Shown here: piece by piece, positions 1-8,287 of the stretch
Numbering within the stretch: position 1 is the stretch's first letter
Layout: each line of letters starts with the position of its first letter
Assembly: GCF_016803135.1 (NCBI RefSeq)
Contig: NZ_JAEVFE010000002.1
Location: forward strand, 248,001 to 312,000
DNA from: Altererythrobacter sp. C41
GTDB taxonomy: Bacteria; Pseudomonadota; Alphaproteobacteria; Sphingomonadales; Sphingomonadaceae
Direction: 5' to 3'
Length of the DNA: 64,000 nt
Program-made: the position numbers and the translations under genes
Notes under the pieces: generated by a model
Seen by the model: the letters and a program-made list of their open reading frames with translations, nothing else
Databases searched by the model: none
What the model was told of the DNA's origin: nothing

Positions 1-573
1 AACAAGGAACTGGTCGGCTGGATCAACCAGGCCGGCGGCAAGGGGCTGGGCATCTCGGGCAAGGACGGGCGGCTCGTCACCGCGAGGAAGGTCCAGCGCA
101 CGGTCAAGGATCCGGACAGCAACATCGAGCAGGCGATCGATCTCGGCTTCGTCGGCGAGCCCTCGGCGGTCGACACCGGCGTGATCGACACCGCGGTCGC
201 GGCCGGGATGATCCCGATCGTCGCCCCGATCGGCGCGGGCGAGGACGGGCAGACCTACAACATCAATGCCGACACCATGGCCGGCGCGATCGCCGCCGCG
301 CTGGGCGCGGCCCGCCTGCTGCTGCTGACCGACGTTCCCGGCGTGCTCGACAAGCAGGGCGAACTGCTGACCGACCTCAAGCCGAGCGACATCGAGCGGC
401 TGCGCGAGGACGGGACGATCGGCGGCGGGATGATCCCCAAGCTGGAGACCTGCGTCCACGCGGTCGAGGCGGGCTGCGAAGCGGCGGTCGTGCTCGACGG
501 GCGCGTGCCGCATGCCATGCTGCTCGAATTTTTCACCGCGCGTGGGGCAGGCACGCTGATCCATGCGGAATGA
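1..573 (+). CDS. argB: acetylglutamate kinase, 3' part
   Basis: This is the C-terminal ~190 residues of N-acetylglutamate kinase, the second step of arginine biosynthesis (ATP-dependent phosphorylation of N-acetylglutamate in the cytoplasm). The frame is open from base 1, so the start lies upstream of the window. Visible family features are the segment ending [11 protein letters not shown], the [12 protein letters not shown] stretch that contacts substrate and nucleotide, the [11 protein letters not shown] strand-loop, and the C-terminal [11 protein letters not shown] lysine motif. It reads to a TGA at 571-573. The kinase fold is recognised from these motifs; regulation by arginine cannot be judged because the N-terminus is missing. 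Confidence 0.95.
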   Translation, partial: NKELVGWINQAGGKGLGISGKDGRLVTARKVQRTVKDPDSNIEQAIDLGFVGEPSAVDTGVIDTAVAAGMIPIVAPIGAGEDGQTYNINADTMAGAIAAALGAARLLLLTDVPGVLDKQGELLTDLKPSDIERLREDGTIGGGMIPKLETCVHAVEAGCEAAVVLDGRVPHAMLLEFFTARGAGTLIHAE

Positions 574-655
574 GCCGTCTTAGGCGGTTGATACAGCCGC
601 CACGAAGCGGGTAGGAAGGCGGCCGAACCGCAACGCGGCCAGGAAAGGACAATAC

Positions 656-940
656 GTGGGTCTCATCATCGACATCCTCGGCATGCTGATCAACGTGATC
701 GTGATGCTGGTGATCATCCAGTTCATCATCGGCCTGCTGTTCGCGTTCAACGTGATCAACCAGCGCAACGAGTTCCTCTGGCAGGTCTACAACTCGATCA
801 ACTCGCTGCTGGAGCCGGTGCTGGCGCCGATCCGCCGCATCCTGCCGCGGACCGGGACGATCGACTTCTCGCCGCTGGTGCTGATCATCGGCCTGCAGAT
901 CTTCATGCGCATCCTGATCTACGTGGTCTACGGCCAGTAA
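656..940 (+). CDS. YggT family membrane protein
   Basis: A 94-residue inner-membrane protein with two hydrophobic segments (about residues 5-29 and 69-92) separated by a short polar region containing [13 protein letters not shown], the signature loop of YggT proteins. The GTG start at 656 lies about 10 bases after AGGAAAGG. YggT proteins are linked to osmotic stress and membrane-associated cell-division or K+ functions in other bacteria, but their exact job is not settled. The stop codon overlaps the folD start by one base (TAATG), suggesting translational coupling. Confidence 0.9.
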   Translation: MGLIIDILGMLINVIVMLVIIQFIIGLLFAFNVINQRNEFLWQVYNSINSLLEPVLAPIRRILPRTGTIDFSPLVLIIGLQIFMRILIYVVYGQ

Positions 941-1836
941 TGGCGGCCGAGATCATCGACGGGAAGGCGTTCGCCGCCACCCTGCGCGAGAAAGTCGGCG
1001 CACTGGCGGCCGTGTTCGAGGCGCAGGCCGGGCGCAAGGCGGGCCTCGCGGTCGTGCTGGTGGGCGAGGACCCGGCGAGCCAGGTCTATGTCGGCAGCAA
1101 GGGCAAGGCGACGCTCGCCGCCAACATGGCGAGCTTCGAGCACCGCCTTCCGGCCGAGACGAGCGCGGCGGAACTGCTGGCGCTGGTCGACCGGCTGAAC
1201 CGCGATCCGGCCGTCGACGGCATCCTGGTGCAGCTTCCGCTGCCCGGCCACCTCGACGAACAGGCGGTGATCGCGGCGATCGATCCGAGCAAGGACGTCG
1301 ACGGCTTCCACGTCATCAATGCCGGTCGGCTCGCGGTCGGCCAGCCGGGGTTCGTGCCCTGCACGCCGCTCGGCTGCATCATGCTGCTCGCCGATCGGCT
1401 GGGCGATCTCTCGGGGCTTGAGGCGGTCGTGATCGGCCGCTCGAACATCGTCGGCAAGCCGATGGCGCAGCTCCTGCTGGGCGCCAACGCGACCGTTACC
1501 ATGGCGCACAGCCGCACGAAGAACCTGGCCGATGTGGTGCGGCGGGCGGACATCGTCGTCGCAGCGGTCGGGCGCGCGGAAATGGTGAAGGGCGACTGGC
1601 TCAAGCCCGGCGCGACCGTGATCGATGTGGGCATCAACCGGCTGGAGCCGGAGCCGGGCGCGGCGAAAGGCCGCCTGGTGGGCGACGTTGCGTTCGGCGA
1701 AGCGAGCCAAGTCGCCGGCGCGATCACCCCGGTGCCCGGCGGGGTCGGGCCGATGACGATCGCGGTCCTGCTCAGGAACACGCTCGTCGCCGCGCACCGC
1801 AATGCGGGAATCGCGCTGGCGGAGGACGCGATATGA
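940..1836 (+). CDS. folD: bifunctional methylenetetrahydrofolate dehydrogenase/cyclohydrolase
   Basis: A 298-residue FolD, the usual length. It converts 5,10-methylene-THF to 10-formyl-THF through the methenyl intermediate, using NADP(H), in the cytoplasm. The catalytic Tyr50 and Lys54 sit in the [11 protein letters not shown] segment, the NADP-binding loop [14 protein letters not shown] is near residues 166-179, and the C-terminal [15 protein letters not shown] signature is intact. It overlaps yggT by one base and the following lipoprotein gene by four (ATGA), so the run 656-3164 is probably one transcript. Confidence 0.97.
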   Translation: MAAEIIDGKAFAATLREKVGALAAVFEAQAGRKAGLAVVLVGEDPASQVYVGSKGKATLAANMASFEHRLPAETSAAELLALVDRLNRDPAVDGILVQLPLPGHLDEQAVIAAIDPSKDVDGFHVINAGRLAVGQPGFVPCTPLGCIMLLADRLGDLSGLEAVVIGRSNIVGKPMAQLLLGANATVTMAHSRTKNLADVVRRADIVVAAVGRAEMVKGDWLKPGATVIDVGINRLEPEPGAAKGRLVGDVAFGEASQVAGAITPVPGGVGPMTIAVLLRNTLVAAHRNAGIALAEDAI

Positions 1837-2531
1837 AGCGCGCGATCGGCGCTGTGCTCCTCGCCAGCCTGCTCGCCTCGTGCGCATCGGGCAGCAGCGA
1901 TCCGCGCGAACGCTTCTACCGCTCGCTCGCGCCGCGGGCGAACCCGAGCGCGGTGATCGCCACCGAGCTAGCCTTCGCGCGCGAGGCGCGGGAGGAAGGG
2001 CAGTGGACCGCCTTCCGCGAATTCGCCGCCGAGGACGCGGTGATGTTCGTCCCCGAAGCGGTGGAGGCGCGCGCCTGGCTGGCGAACCGCGCCGATCCGC
2101 CGCAGCCGGTGCAGTGGCAGCCCCATCAGGTCTGGTCGAGCTGCGACGGTTCGCTCTCGGTCACCAGGGGGGCTTGGCAGGGGGCCGATGGCAGCTCCGG
2201 CTATTTCACGACCGTGTGGCGCCGCGAGGGCCGCCGGGGCGACGAGGAGTACCGCTGGGTGCTCGACCAGGGGGATACGCTGGCCGAGCCGCTGGCGGAG
2301 CCGGACATCATCCGGACGACGGTGGCGGACTGCGGTGGCGACGCGCTGCCGGTCGCAGCCGCAGCCGGGGCCGGCGCCACTGCCGGATCCGGCAGCTCCC
2401 GTGACCGCACGCTCACTTATGCATGGGATGTCGCGCCCGATCTCTCGCGGACCATTACCGTGACCATGCTGATCGACGGCGAGGCCGAGGATGTCCTGAC
2501 GGTCGCGGTCGCCGCGCCGGGCGGTGGCTGA
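1833..2531 (+). CDS. hypothetical lipoprotein
   Basis: A 232-residue protein with a lipoprotein signal peptide ([17 protein letters not shown]; lipobox LASC, acylated Cys17). The mature part contains [21 protein letters not shown] and a later YRWVLDQGD motif, the pattern of a SnoaL/NTF2-like fold, but I do not recognise a named family. It probably sits on the periplasmic face of a membrane. It overlaps folD by 4 bases and its stop is immediately followed by the marC start, which places it in the same operon. Function unknown. Confidence 0.85.
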   Translation: MKRAIGAVLLASLLASCASGSSDPRERFYRSLAPRANPSAVIATELAFAREAREEGQWTAFREFAAEDAVMFVPEAVEARAWLANRADPPQPVQWQPHQVWSSCDGSLSVTRGAWQGADGSSGYFTTVWRREGRRGDEEYRWVLDQGDTLAEPLAEPDIIRTTVADCGGDALPVAAAAGAGATAGSGSSRDRTLTYAWDVAPDLSRTITVTMLIDGEAEDVLTVAVAAPGGG

Positions 2532-3164
2532 ATGGTCGAACTCTTCGTCTCCGCCTTCGTCACGCTGTTCGTGGTGATCGACCCGCCGGGATGCGCGCCG
2601 ATCTACGCCGGGCTGACCAAGGACGCGAGCGCTGCGCAGCGCCGCAACATGGCGATCCGCGCCACGCTGATCGCGGGCGCGATCCTGCTGTCCTTCGCCT
2701 TCTTCGGCGAGGCGCTGCTCGGCGCGTTGCACATCGATCTCGACAGCTTCCGCATCGCGGGCGGCATCATGCTGTTCCTGATCGCGCTCGAAATGGTGTT
2801 CGAGAAACGCACCCAGCGGCGCGAGGACCGGGCCGAGAAGATCATCGCGCAGAACGAGGCCACGCCCGAGATCGAGGACGTCTCGGTCTTCCCCATGGCC
2901 ATGCCGATGCTCGCGGGGCCGGGCGCGATCGCCTCGATCATGCTGCTTACCAGCGGCACCGACATCGACGGCACGCTGACCGTGCTCGCCGCGCTTCTCA
3001 GCGTGCTGCTGCTGACGATGCTGGCGCTGATCGCTGCGGGGCCGCTGATGCGGCTGTTCGGCGACCGGGTTGAGGCGGTCATCACGCGCCTGCTCGGCGT
3101 GCTCCTCGCCGCCCTGGCATCACAATACGTGATCGACGGGCTGCGCGGCAGCTTCGGGTTCTAG
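2532..3164 (+). CDS. MarC family integral membrane protein
   Basis: A 210-residue protein with six predicted membrane helices and the family's conserved FVVIDPPGCAPIYAGLTK segment near residues 15-32 and a second MAMPMLAGPGAIASIML motif near residue 123, the two-repeat signature of MarC/NAAT proteins. The family was once linked to multidrug resistance, but that role has been withdrawn; transport of small solutes is suspected. The ATG directly abuts the stop of the preceding lipoprotein gene. Confidence 0.92.
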   Translation: MVELFVSAFVTLFVVIDPPGCAPIYAGLTKDASAAQRRNMAIRATLIAGAILLSFAFFGEALLGALHIDLDSFRIAGGIMLFLIALEMVFEKRTQRREDRAEKIIAQNEATPEIEDVSVFPMAMPMLAGPGAIASIMLLTSGTDIDGTLTVLAALLSVLLLTMLALIAAGPLMRLFGDRVEAVITRLLGVLLAALASQYVIDGLRGSFGF

Positions 3165-3244
3165 ATTTCGCCACCTTGGCAGGCCGCTCGGCATAGCTGA
3201 GCGCAAGCGCGACCGCACGCCCGAGCTTATGCGAGGATAGCCAA

Positions 3245-3262
3245 GCGGGCCGGACGGCCCGC
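3245..3262. terminator. GC hairpin between convergent genes
   Basis: An inverted repeat GCGGGC-(CGGACG)-GCCCGC sits in the 117-base gap between the convergent marC-type gene and the LON-domain gene. It has no clear T-tract, so assignment as a bidirectional terminator is tentative. Confidence 0.3.
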
Positions 3263-3281
3263 GCCCGGCGCTTGAGGGCCC

Positions 3282-3893
3282 CTACTGGAGCGTCACCCGG
3301 TCCTCATCGCCGTCGCGGCGGCCATAGAACTGCATCAACTGGATCAGCAGCTCGCAGCGTTCGCGCAGCGTATCGACTTCGAGCAGGGCCTGCTTCGATG
3401 CGGGATCGAATGGCGCGATCTGCGACACGCCGTTGATCAGCGACATGTCGTCGAGCCGCGCGACCGATTCCCAGTCGACGCTATAGCCCTGGGCGTCGGC
3501 GAAGCGGCGCGCCTCGCGCTCGAAACCGGCACGTTCGATGCTGCTCAACACCTCGTCGGCATCGTCGCCGATCAGTTCGGCCTCGACCTTGCGGAACGGC
3601 GTGGCGCTCTCGACTTCGCGCACGACGCGAAACCGGGCCTCGCCGTCGAGCACGATGTTGTAACGCCCGTCCTCCAGCGCCTCGACCTCGCCGATCCGGC
3701 CGATGCAGCCGATGGCGAACAGCGGTGCGCCTTCCGCGGCGCGATGCGGCTGGATCATCCCGATCCGCCGGTCGCGCGCCAGCGCGTCGCTGACCAGCGC
3801 GCGGTAGCGCGGCTCGAAGATGTGGAGCGGCAGTTGCAGCCCCGGGAACAGGATCACGCCCGGCAGCGGGAAGATCGAAAGGCGGGTGGTCAT
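3282..3893 (-). CDS. LON peptidase substrate-binding domain protein
   Basis: A 203-residue stand-alone LON N-terminal domain protein (PF02190 type) with no ATPase or protease domain. The N-terminus reads MTTRLSIFPLPGVILFPG followed by LPLHIFEPRYR, which is diagnostic. Such proteins are common in alphaproteobacteria next to the thioredoxin/TPR gene and are presumed to help handle misfolded proteins; no activity is established. An upstream in-frame ATG at 3929 would add 12 residues, but the family alignment favours 3893. It lies 40 bases downstream of the chaperedoxin gene, probably co-transcribed. Confidence 0.92.
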   Translation of the reverse strand: MTTRLSIFPLPGVILFPGLQLPLHIFEPRYRALVSDALARDRRIGMIQPHRAAEGAPLFAIGCIGRIGEVEALEDGRYNIVLDGEARFRVVREVESATPFRKVEAELIGDDADEVLSSIERAGFEREARRFADAQGYSVDWESVARLDDMSLINGVSQIAPFDPASKQALLEVDTLRERCELLIQLMQFYGRRDGDEDRVTLQ

Positions 3894-3933
3894 CGGCTCG
3901 ACCGTTCCGCGCTCCACCGGGCCCGGCATCGCC

Positions 3934-4857
3934 TCATCCGAACAGGATCCTCGACAATCGCCGCCGCACCACGACGACCCAGGGATCCTCCAGCCCGACC
4001 GCCTCGAAGATTTGCAGCAGCTTGGCACGCGCGGCACCATCGTTCCATTCGCGGTCGTGTTCGATCATCGCCAGCAGCGTGTCCACCGCCTCGTCGCGCT
4101 GGTTTGCCGCGAATGCCGCCTCGGCGAAGGCGAGCTGCTTGTCCATGTCCGCCGGCGCCTCGGCCGCCGCGGCGCGCAGCGCCTGCAGCTCGCCCTCGTC
4201 GACCTGCGTTCCGGCAAGCTCGAGCGCGCTCTTCGCGGTGCGGATCACCGGATCCTCGGCCAGCACCGGATCGAGCGCATCGAGCGTCGCCTGCGCTTCG
4301 TCCGGCCGCCCGGCGGCGACCAGCGCGCGGATCAGCCCGGCCTGCGCTGCGGCGTTGTCCGGCATCATCTCGGTCACCTGGGCGAAGATGCCCGCAGCGC
4401 GTTCCCCGTCGCCGTCGGCGAGGATCTGCTCGCCCATGGCGACGAACTGCGCGACGTCCTGCTCCTGCCGCTGCGCAGCGCCGCCATCCCCGCCGCTGAC
4501 CGGAAGCTGCTCCAGCAACTGGTCGAGCATCTGCTTCAGCTGCGATTCGCTGCGGGCATTGGTGAGGTCCGCCACCGGCTGACCCTGGAACATCGCATAG
4601 ACCGTCGGGATCGAGCGGACCTGGAACTGGCTCGCGATGAACTGCTCCTCGTCGACGTTGAGCTTGGCGAGCACCACGCCCTTGTCCGCATATTCGGCCG
4701 CGACTTTCTCCAGCACCGGCGCAAGCGCCTTGCACGGCCCGCACCACTCGGCCCAGAAATCGAGGATGACGAGGTTGGACATCGAGGGTTCGACGACGTC
4801 CTTGCGGAACCGGTCGACCGCCTTCTGCTCGTCGAGATTGAGGCCCATGCTAGCCAA
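3934..4857 (-). CDS. cnoX: thioredoxin/TPR co-chaperone (chaperedoxin CnoX type)
   Basis: A 307-residue cytoplasmic protein with an N-terminal thioredoxin fold (about residues 12-120) carrying an intact WCGPC active site (Cys39, Cys42), followed by TPR-like helices (about 130-300). This is the YbbN/CnoX architecture: it holds unfolding proteins under oxidative stress and passes them to DnaK/GroEL. The E. coli protein lacks the redox CXXC while many alphaproteobacterial ones keep it, as here. Its partner downstream is the LON-domain gene. The ATG at 4857 fits the start of the family. Confidence 0.92.
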   Translation of the reverse strand: MASMGLNLDEQKAVDRFRKDVVEPSMSNLVILDFWAEWCGPCKALAPVLEKVAAEYADKGVVLAKLNVDEEQFIASQFQVRSIPTVYAMFQGQPVADLTNARSESQLKQMLDQLLEQLPVSGGDGGAAQRQEQDVAQFVAMGEQILADGDGERAAGIFAQVTEMMPDNAAAQAGLIRALVAAGRPDEAQATLDALDPVLAEDPVIRTAKSALELAGTQVDEGELQALRAAAAEAPADMDKQLAFAEAAFAANQRDEAVDTLLAMIEHDREWNDGAARAKLLQIFEAVGLEDPWVVVVRRRLSRILFG

Positions 4858-5022
4858 GGCGCGCTCCCATTCGTTAGGTGTTCGAACAAGCCGCCAATGT
4901 GGGTGTTTTGCCCGAATTGTGAAGGAAAAAGCGCCGCGCGATTTTCCCCTTGCGGCCCCCGGTCACCACTGCTAATCGCGCCGCCTCCAGCCGGAACGCG
5001 AGGCGTCCGGCAGCGCCAGTGA

Positions 5023-5097
5023 GCGGGCGTAGCTCAGGGGTAGAGCACAACCTTGCCAAGGTTGGGGTCGAGAGTTCGAATCTCTTCGCCCGCTCCA
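5023..5097 (+). tRNA. tRNA-Gly (GCC)
   Basis: A 75-base cloverleaf with encoded CCA. Acceptor GCGGGCG pairs with CGCCCGC; D stem GCTC/GAGC; anticodon stem CAACC/GGTTG with loop TTGCCAA (anticodon GCC at 5055-5057); T stem GAGAG/CTCTT around TTCGAAT. All stems close with at most one G-T pair. Confidence 0.97.
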
Positions 5098-5255
5098 TTT
5101 TCAGCATTCGCGAACCAGATGTAGGGCAGGCTGCGCGCGCGACCCGTCGCCGATCAAGGACGCCACTTCGCGTTCAGCCCGAAGGCCGAACGGTCGGCGG
5201 CGCGCGAAGGGGCTCACGCACGGCTAAACGAGGCGAGTCAGCCTCCGCCGGGCCC

Positions 5256-7148
5256 TCAATCTCGAGCTATGCTGTCGATTCGCGGTATTCCGATCGAGGC
5301 CGGATCGCCGATGTCGATCGGGATCAGGCCGAAGTGCATGCGCCAGGGCGCCGTCGGATCGTTGCCGAACATTGTGTACCAGTAGCGCCCTTCCTTGTCC
5401 CGGAACGGCGTGCCGTGGCCGCCATGGGGGGCGCCCATCCGCCGCTGGCTGTAGGGGCCGAACAGGGTCTTCGACGTGCCGTACATCATGTCGTAGGTGC
5501 CGTGCGTGCGCAGCGGGCCATGCCATTCGGCGCCGGTGAGAAAGTAGACGCCGTTCACCTTGATCAGCGCGTTGCCTTCGTAGCCGACGTGGTCGCCGTC
5601 GGTGTCCACCAGCTTCCGCACCGGGCCCTCGAAACCGTCGCGTGCGGCATTGAGCTTGCCGATGCTGCCCCCGCCCCAGAGGAAATAGAGGCCGTCGTCG
5701 TCCTCGAACGGGAAGCCGTCGATACCCTCGACGAAATGGCCGTCGGTCACGTTCTCGTACGGACCGGCGGCGGTGCCGCTGGTGGAGCGGTAGAGCCAGG
5801 TCTTGCCCCCGACCCCGCGCTCCATGACCGAGAACGCGAGGTAGTAGGTCCGGTCGGCCTCGACCCAGCGGATCTCGGGCGCCCAGAGCTCGGCGACGCG
5901 GCCGCCGAAGTCGTAGCCCATGTCCTGCCACTGCCAGACGAAGCCGCGATCCTCCCAGGTTTCCAGGTCGCGCGACCGCCACAGCTTCACCCCGCCCTCG
6001 GGCCGGTGATAGCCGTAGCCGTCGAGCGTGCCGACGAGGTAGTAATAGCCGTCGTGGCCCAGCGTGACCGAGGGGTCGCGCATCGTCTCGCTGGTGACGA
6101 GCGGGCTGCGTGCCGCGACGGCGCTGTCCTCGGTCAGGATCGATGCTGCCTGACGCAACCGCCCGTCGGGCGCCGTTTCGAGCGGGATGAGACCGACCTG
6201 TTCGCAGAACAGCGCGAAGGCGTCGTCGCAATCGGGGTTGTAGCTGGCCGCGAGGCGCCCGTCGGCAAGAGTTACGATCGAACTCTGCCCGGCATGGGGC
6301 ACCGCCAGCATCCGCATGGAGAACGGCCCGTAGGGCGTCGGGGCGGAGGCGAGGAAGAGGTCGTCGGTCGCGGTCCGCAGCCGGCCGGTGACGTCGCTGG
6401 CGGCGAGCCAGTAACGGCCGTCGTGCTTGAACATCGCCGCGCCGCTGCGCCCGACGTGGGTGCGCACCGGCCAGTCCTTGCCGATCGGCGGCGATTTGGC
6501 GAACAGTGCCTGATCGGGTTTCAGGAAGCGCGGGGCTTCGGCCAGGCGCGACAGGTCGGGCGCCAGCTTGGCGATCCAGCCGCCGCCCCACAGCAGGTAG
6601 CGGGCACCGCCATCGACGAACAGCGAGACGTCGCTTGCGCCGTCGATCAGGCATGGGCTCGCGGCGAAGGCGCCGCCCGGCGATGCGGCCTTGCCCACCG
6701 CGACGCGCGCGCAGCCCGTCTTGTCGGAGAATGCGAGGTAGAGCGTGTCGCCCGCCACTGTGACCGAGGGTGCCAGGTAGCGTTCGGATGTGTCGCCGAC
6801 GCGGATGCCATGGCCCGAGATCTTCGCCGGTCCGTGCGCGGTCCAGTCGCGCCCGTCACTGGACGTCCATAACGAAACGCCGTGCCGCTGGCCGGTGCGG
6901 AGCGTCGTGCCGGTCAGGAACCAGCGGCCGTCCTCGGCCCTGGCGAGCGCGGCATCACCGAGCGCGCGGCCGGCGAAGACCGGCGCCACGGGCTGCGCCT
7001 CCGGCCGGGGCATGACCGTGGCATTGCGGTCCATCGAGGGGTGGTCGAGGAAGATGTCGTCGGCAACGGTGGGCTTCGCCGCGTCCTGCGCGGCGAGCGG
7101 CGCCGCCGCGGCGGTCAGCAACAACGTGGCAAGGGCGGTGCGGCGCAT
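5256..7148 (-). CDS. secreted tandem GH43-like glycoside hydrolase
   Basis: A 630-residue exported protein (signal peptide to about residue 20, ending LAAQ). It contains two five-bladed-propeller halves. The C-terminal half has GH43 hallmarks: RDPSVTLGHDGYYYLVG (general base Asp358), LWAPEIRW, GIDGFPFEDDDG and YEGNALIKVNGVYFLTGAEW (general acid Glu524). The N-terminal half (about 60-330) has propeller-like repeats but APSVT in place of DPS, so it may be inactive. GH43 enzymes act on arabinose- or xylose-type linkages; here the setting is a sulfated-glycan locus. The start at 7148 (ATGA overlap with the upstream gene) is chosen because it opens a signal peptide; longer upstream reading frames lack one. 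Confidence 0.85.
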   Translation of the reverse strand: MRRTALATLLLTAAAAPLAAQDAAKPTVADDIFLDHPSMDRNATVMPRPEAQPVAPVFAGRALGDAALARAEDGRWFLTGTTLRTGQRHGVSLWTSSDGRDWTAHGPAKISGHGIRVGDTSERYLAPSVTVAGDTLYLAFSDKTGCARVAVGKAASPGGAFAASPCLIDGASDVSLFVDGGARYLLWGGGWIAKLAPDLSRLAEAPRFLKPDQALFAKSPPIGKDWPVRTHVGRSGAAMFKHDGRYWLAASDVTGRLRTATDDLFLASAPTPYGPFSMRMLAVPHAGQSSIVTLADGRLAASYNPDCDDAFALFCEQVGLIPLETAPDGRLRQAASILTEDSAVAARSPLVTSETMRDPSVTLGHDGYYYLVGTLDGYGYHRPEGGVKLWRSRDLETWEDRGFVWQWQDMGYDFGGRVAELWAPEIRWVEADRTYYLAFSVMERGVGGKTWLYRSTSGTAAGPYENVTDGHFVEGIDGFPFEDDDGLYFLWGGGSIGKLNAARDGFEGPVRKLVDTDGDHVGYEGNALIKVNGVYFLTGAEWHGPLRTHGTYDMMYGTSKTLFGPYSQRRMGAPHGGHGTPFRDKEGRYWYTMFGNDPTAPWRMHFGLIPIDIGDPASIGIPRIDSIARD

Positions 7149-8287
7149 CAGTCTTTCTCCGCCTGGGTCTGCAGGGCACGGAAGGAGTCGATCCAGGCAT
7201 AATTCGCGGCGGCCGACCCGTCGGGGTTGGGGCGTATGGTGGCCGGGGCGAACACGCTGTTGAGCAGCCACGGCGTCTTGTCCGGGCCGAAACGGCTGCT
7301 CATCGAGCTGCCCTGCTTGAAGCCGTAAGTCGCGACGGCCAGCCGCCCGGTGTCGCGGAAGCGCTGCATCTGGTTGGCGACATAGCCCTTGCGGGTTTCG
7401 AACCACGGGCTCGACCGCAGGAAATCGTCCCAATGCTCCTTCGCGAATGGCTCCTCGATCGCGGCGCGGATCACCTGCCAGTTGCGGGCGCCGCGCGGCA
7501 GGCCGTAGCGCTCGGCGAAAGCAGGAGCCACAGGCTCCCGCATGTGCTGCTTCCACCAGTGGACCAGCGAGAATTCCGTCGCCAGGAACGTCTGATCGGG
7601 CCGCAGGCGCGGGAGGACGTAGTCGAGGAACGGCTGCGACGCCTCGATCGAGGGCAGGTGCGGATGGATGTCCACGCCGTCCAGTTCCGGCGTTTCCTGC
7701 ACGAAGGCCATCCAGCGATCGGTGGACTCGGTGATGTTACGCTTGAGGTCCAGGCGGTTGAGCGCGCCCATGTACAGCCGCGTCGGGCATTCGGCGCCGC
7801 AATGCTCGCGCCGCCAGTCTATGACGTGGCGTGCCATCCCCTCGTAGAACCGGTTGAGGTCGAGATCGCGGTCGCGCTCGCGGCTTTCGATGTAGGGCTC
7901 GTTGCCGATCACGAGGATGTCGACTTTACCCATGACCGCCGGCAGGAGCTCGTCGAGACGGGCGATCTCGCGCGCGTATGCCGCGCTGCCGGCCTCGGGG
8001 AAGTCGCTGTCGTGGTAGGGCCATTTGAGCGACAGGATCGTGCGATAGCCACGCGCCTTTGCCTCGAGCAGCGTTCGCGTGGCGCCGTGCCCCGCGGCGG
8101 TATCGCGGTCGATCTGCGGCATGGGCAGGAAGATGCGCAGCCATTCGGCATCCGCTTTTTCGAGATCGCGGTAATCGACGTCCTCGAAATGCTCGTTGAA
8201 GTTCGCCCCGAGCGCGCCCTGCGCCGCAAGCGGTGCGGGCAGGATCGCAGCGGCCAGCGCGGCCGGCGTCAGCAGTCGTCCGATCAT
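7148..8287 (-). CDS. secreted clan GH-A-like glycoside hydrolase
   Basis: A 379-residue exported protein (signal peptide to about residue 23, LAAQG). It looks like a TIM barrel of clan GH-A: KVDILVIGNEP places the presumed acid/base Glu130 after a beta strand, and FLATEFSLVHWW places the presumed nucleophile Glu238 about one barrel half later. GH39-like is my best family guess, but I cannot distinguish it from related GH-A families by eye. It overlaps both neighbours by ATGA (8284-8287 and 7146-7150), so it is translationally coupled in the sulfatase operon and probably cleaves a backbone or side sugar of the same glycan. Confidence 0.75.
   Translation of the reverse strand: MIGRLLTPAALAAAILPAPLAAQGALGANFNEHFEDVDYRDLEKADAEWLRIFLPMPQIDRDTAAGHGATRTLLEAKARGYRTILSLKWPYHDSDFPEAGSAAYAREIARLDELLPAVMGKVDILVIGNEPYIESRERDRDLDLNRFYEGMARHVIDWRREHCGAECPTRLYMGALNRLDLKRNITESTDRWMAFVQETPELDGVDIHPHLPSIEASQPFLDYVLPRLRPDQTFLATEFSLVHWWKQHMREPVAPAFAERYGLPRGARNWQVIRAAIEEPFAKEHWDDFLRSSPWFETRKGYVANQMQRFRDTGRLAVATYGFKQGSSMSSRFGPDKTPWLLNSVFAPATIRPNPDGSAAANYAWIDSFRALQTQAEKD

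Noticed and set aside
4950-6872. A 640-residue forward frame opposite the GH43 gene
   Set aside because: It runs through the tRNA and is antisense to a gene with clear catalytic motifs.
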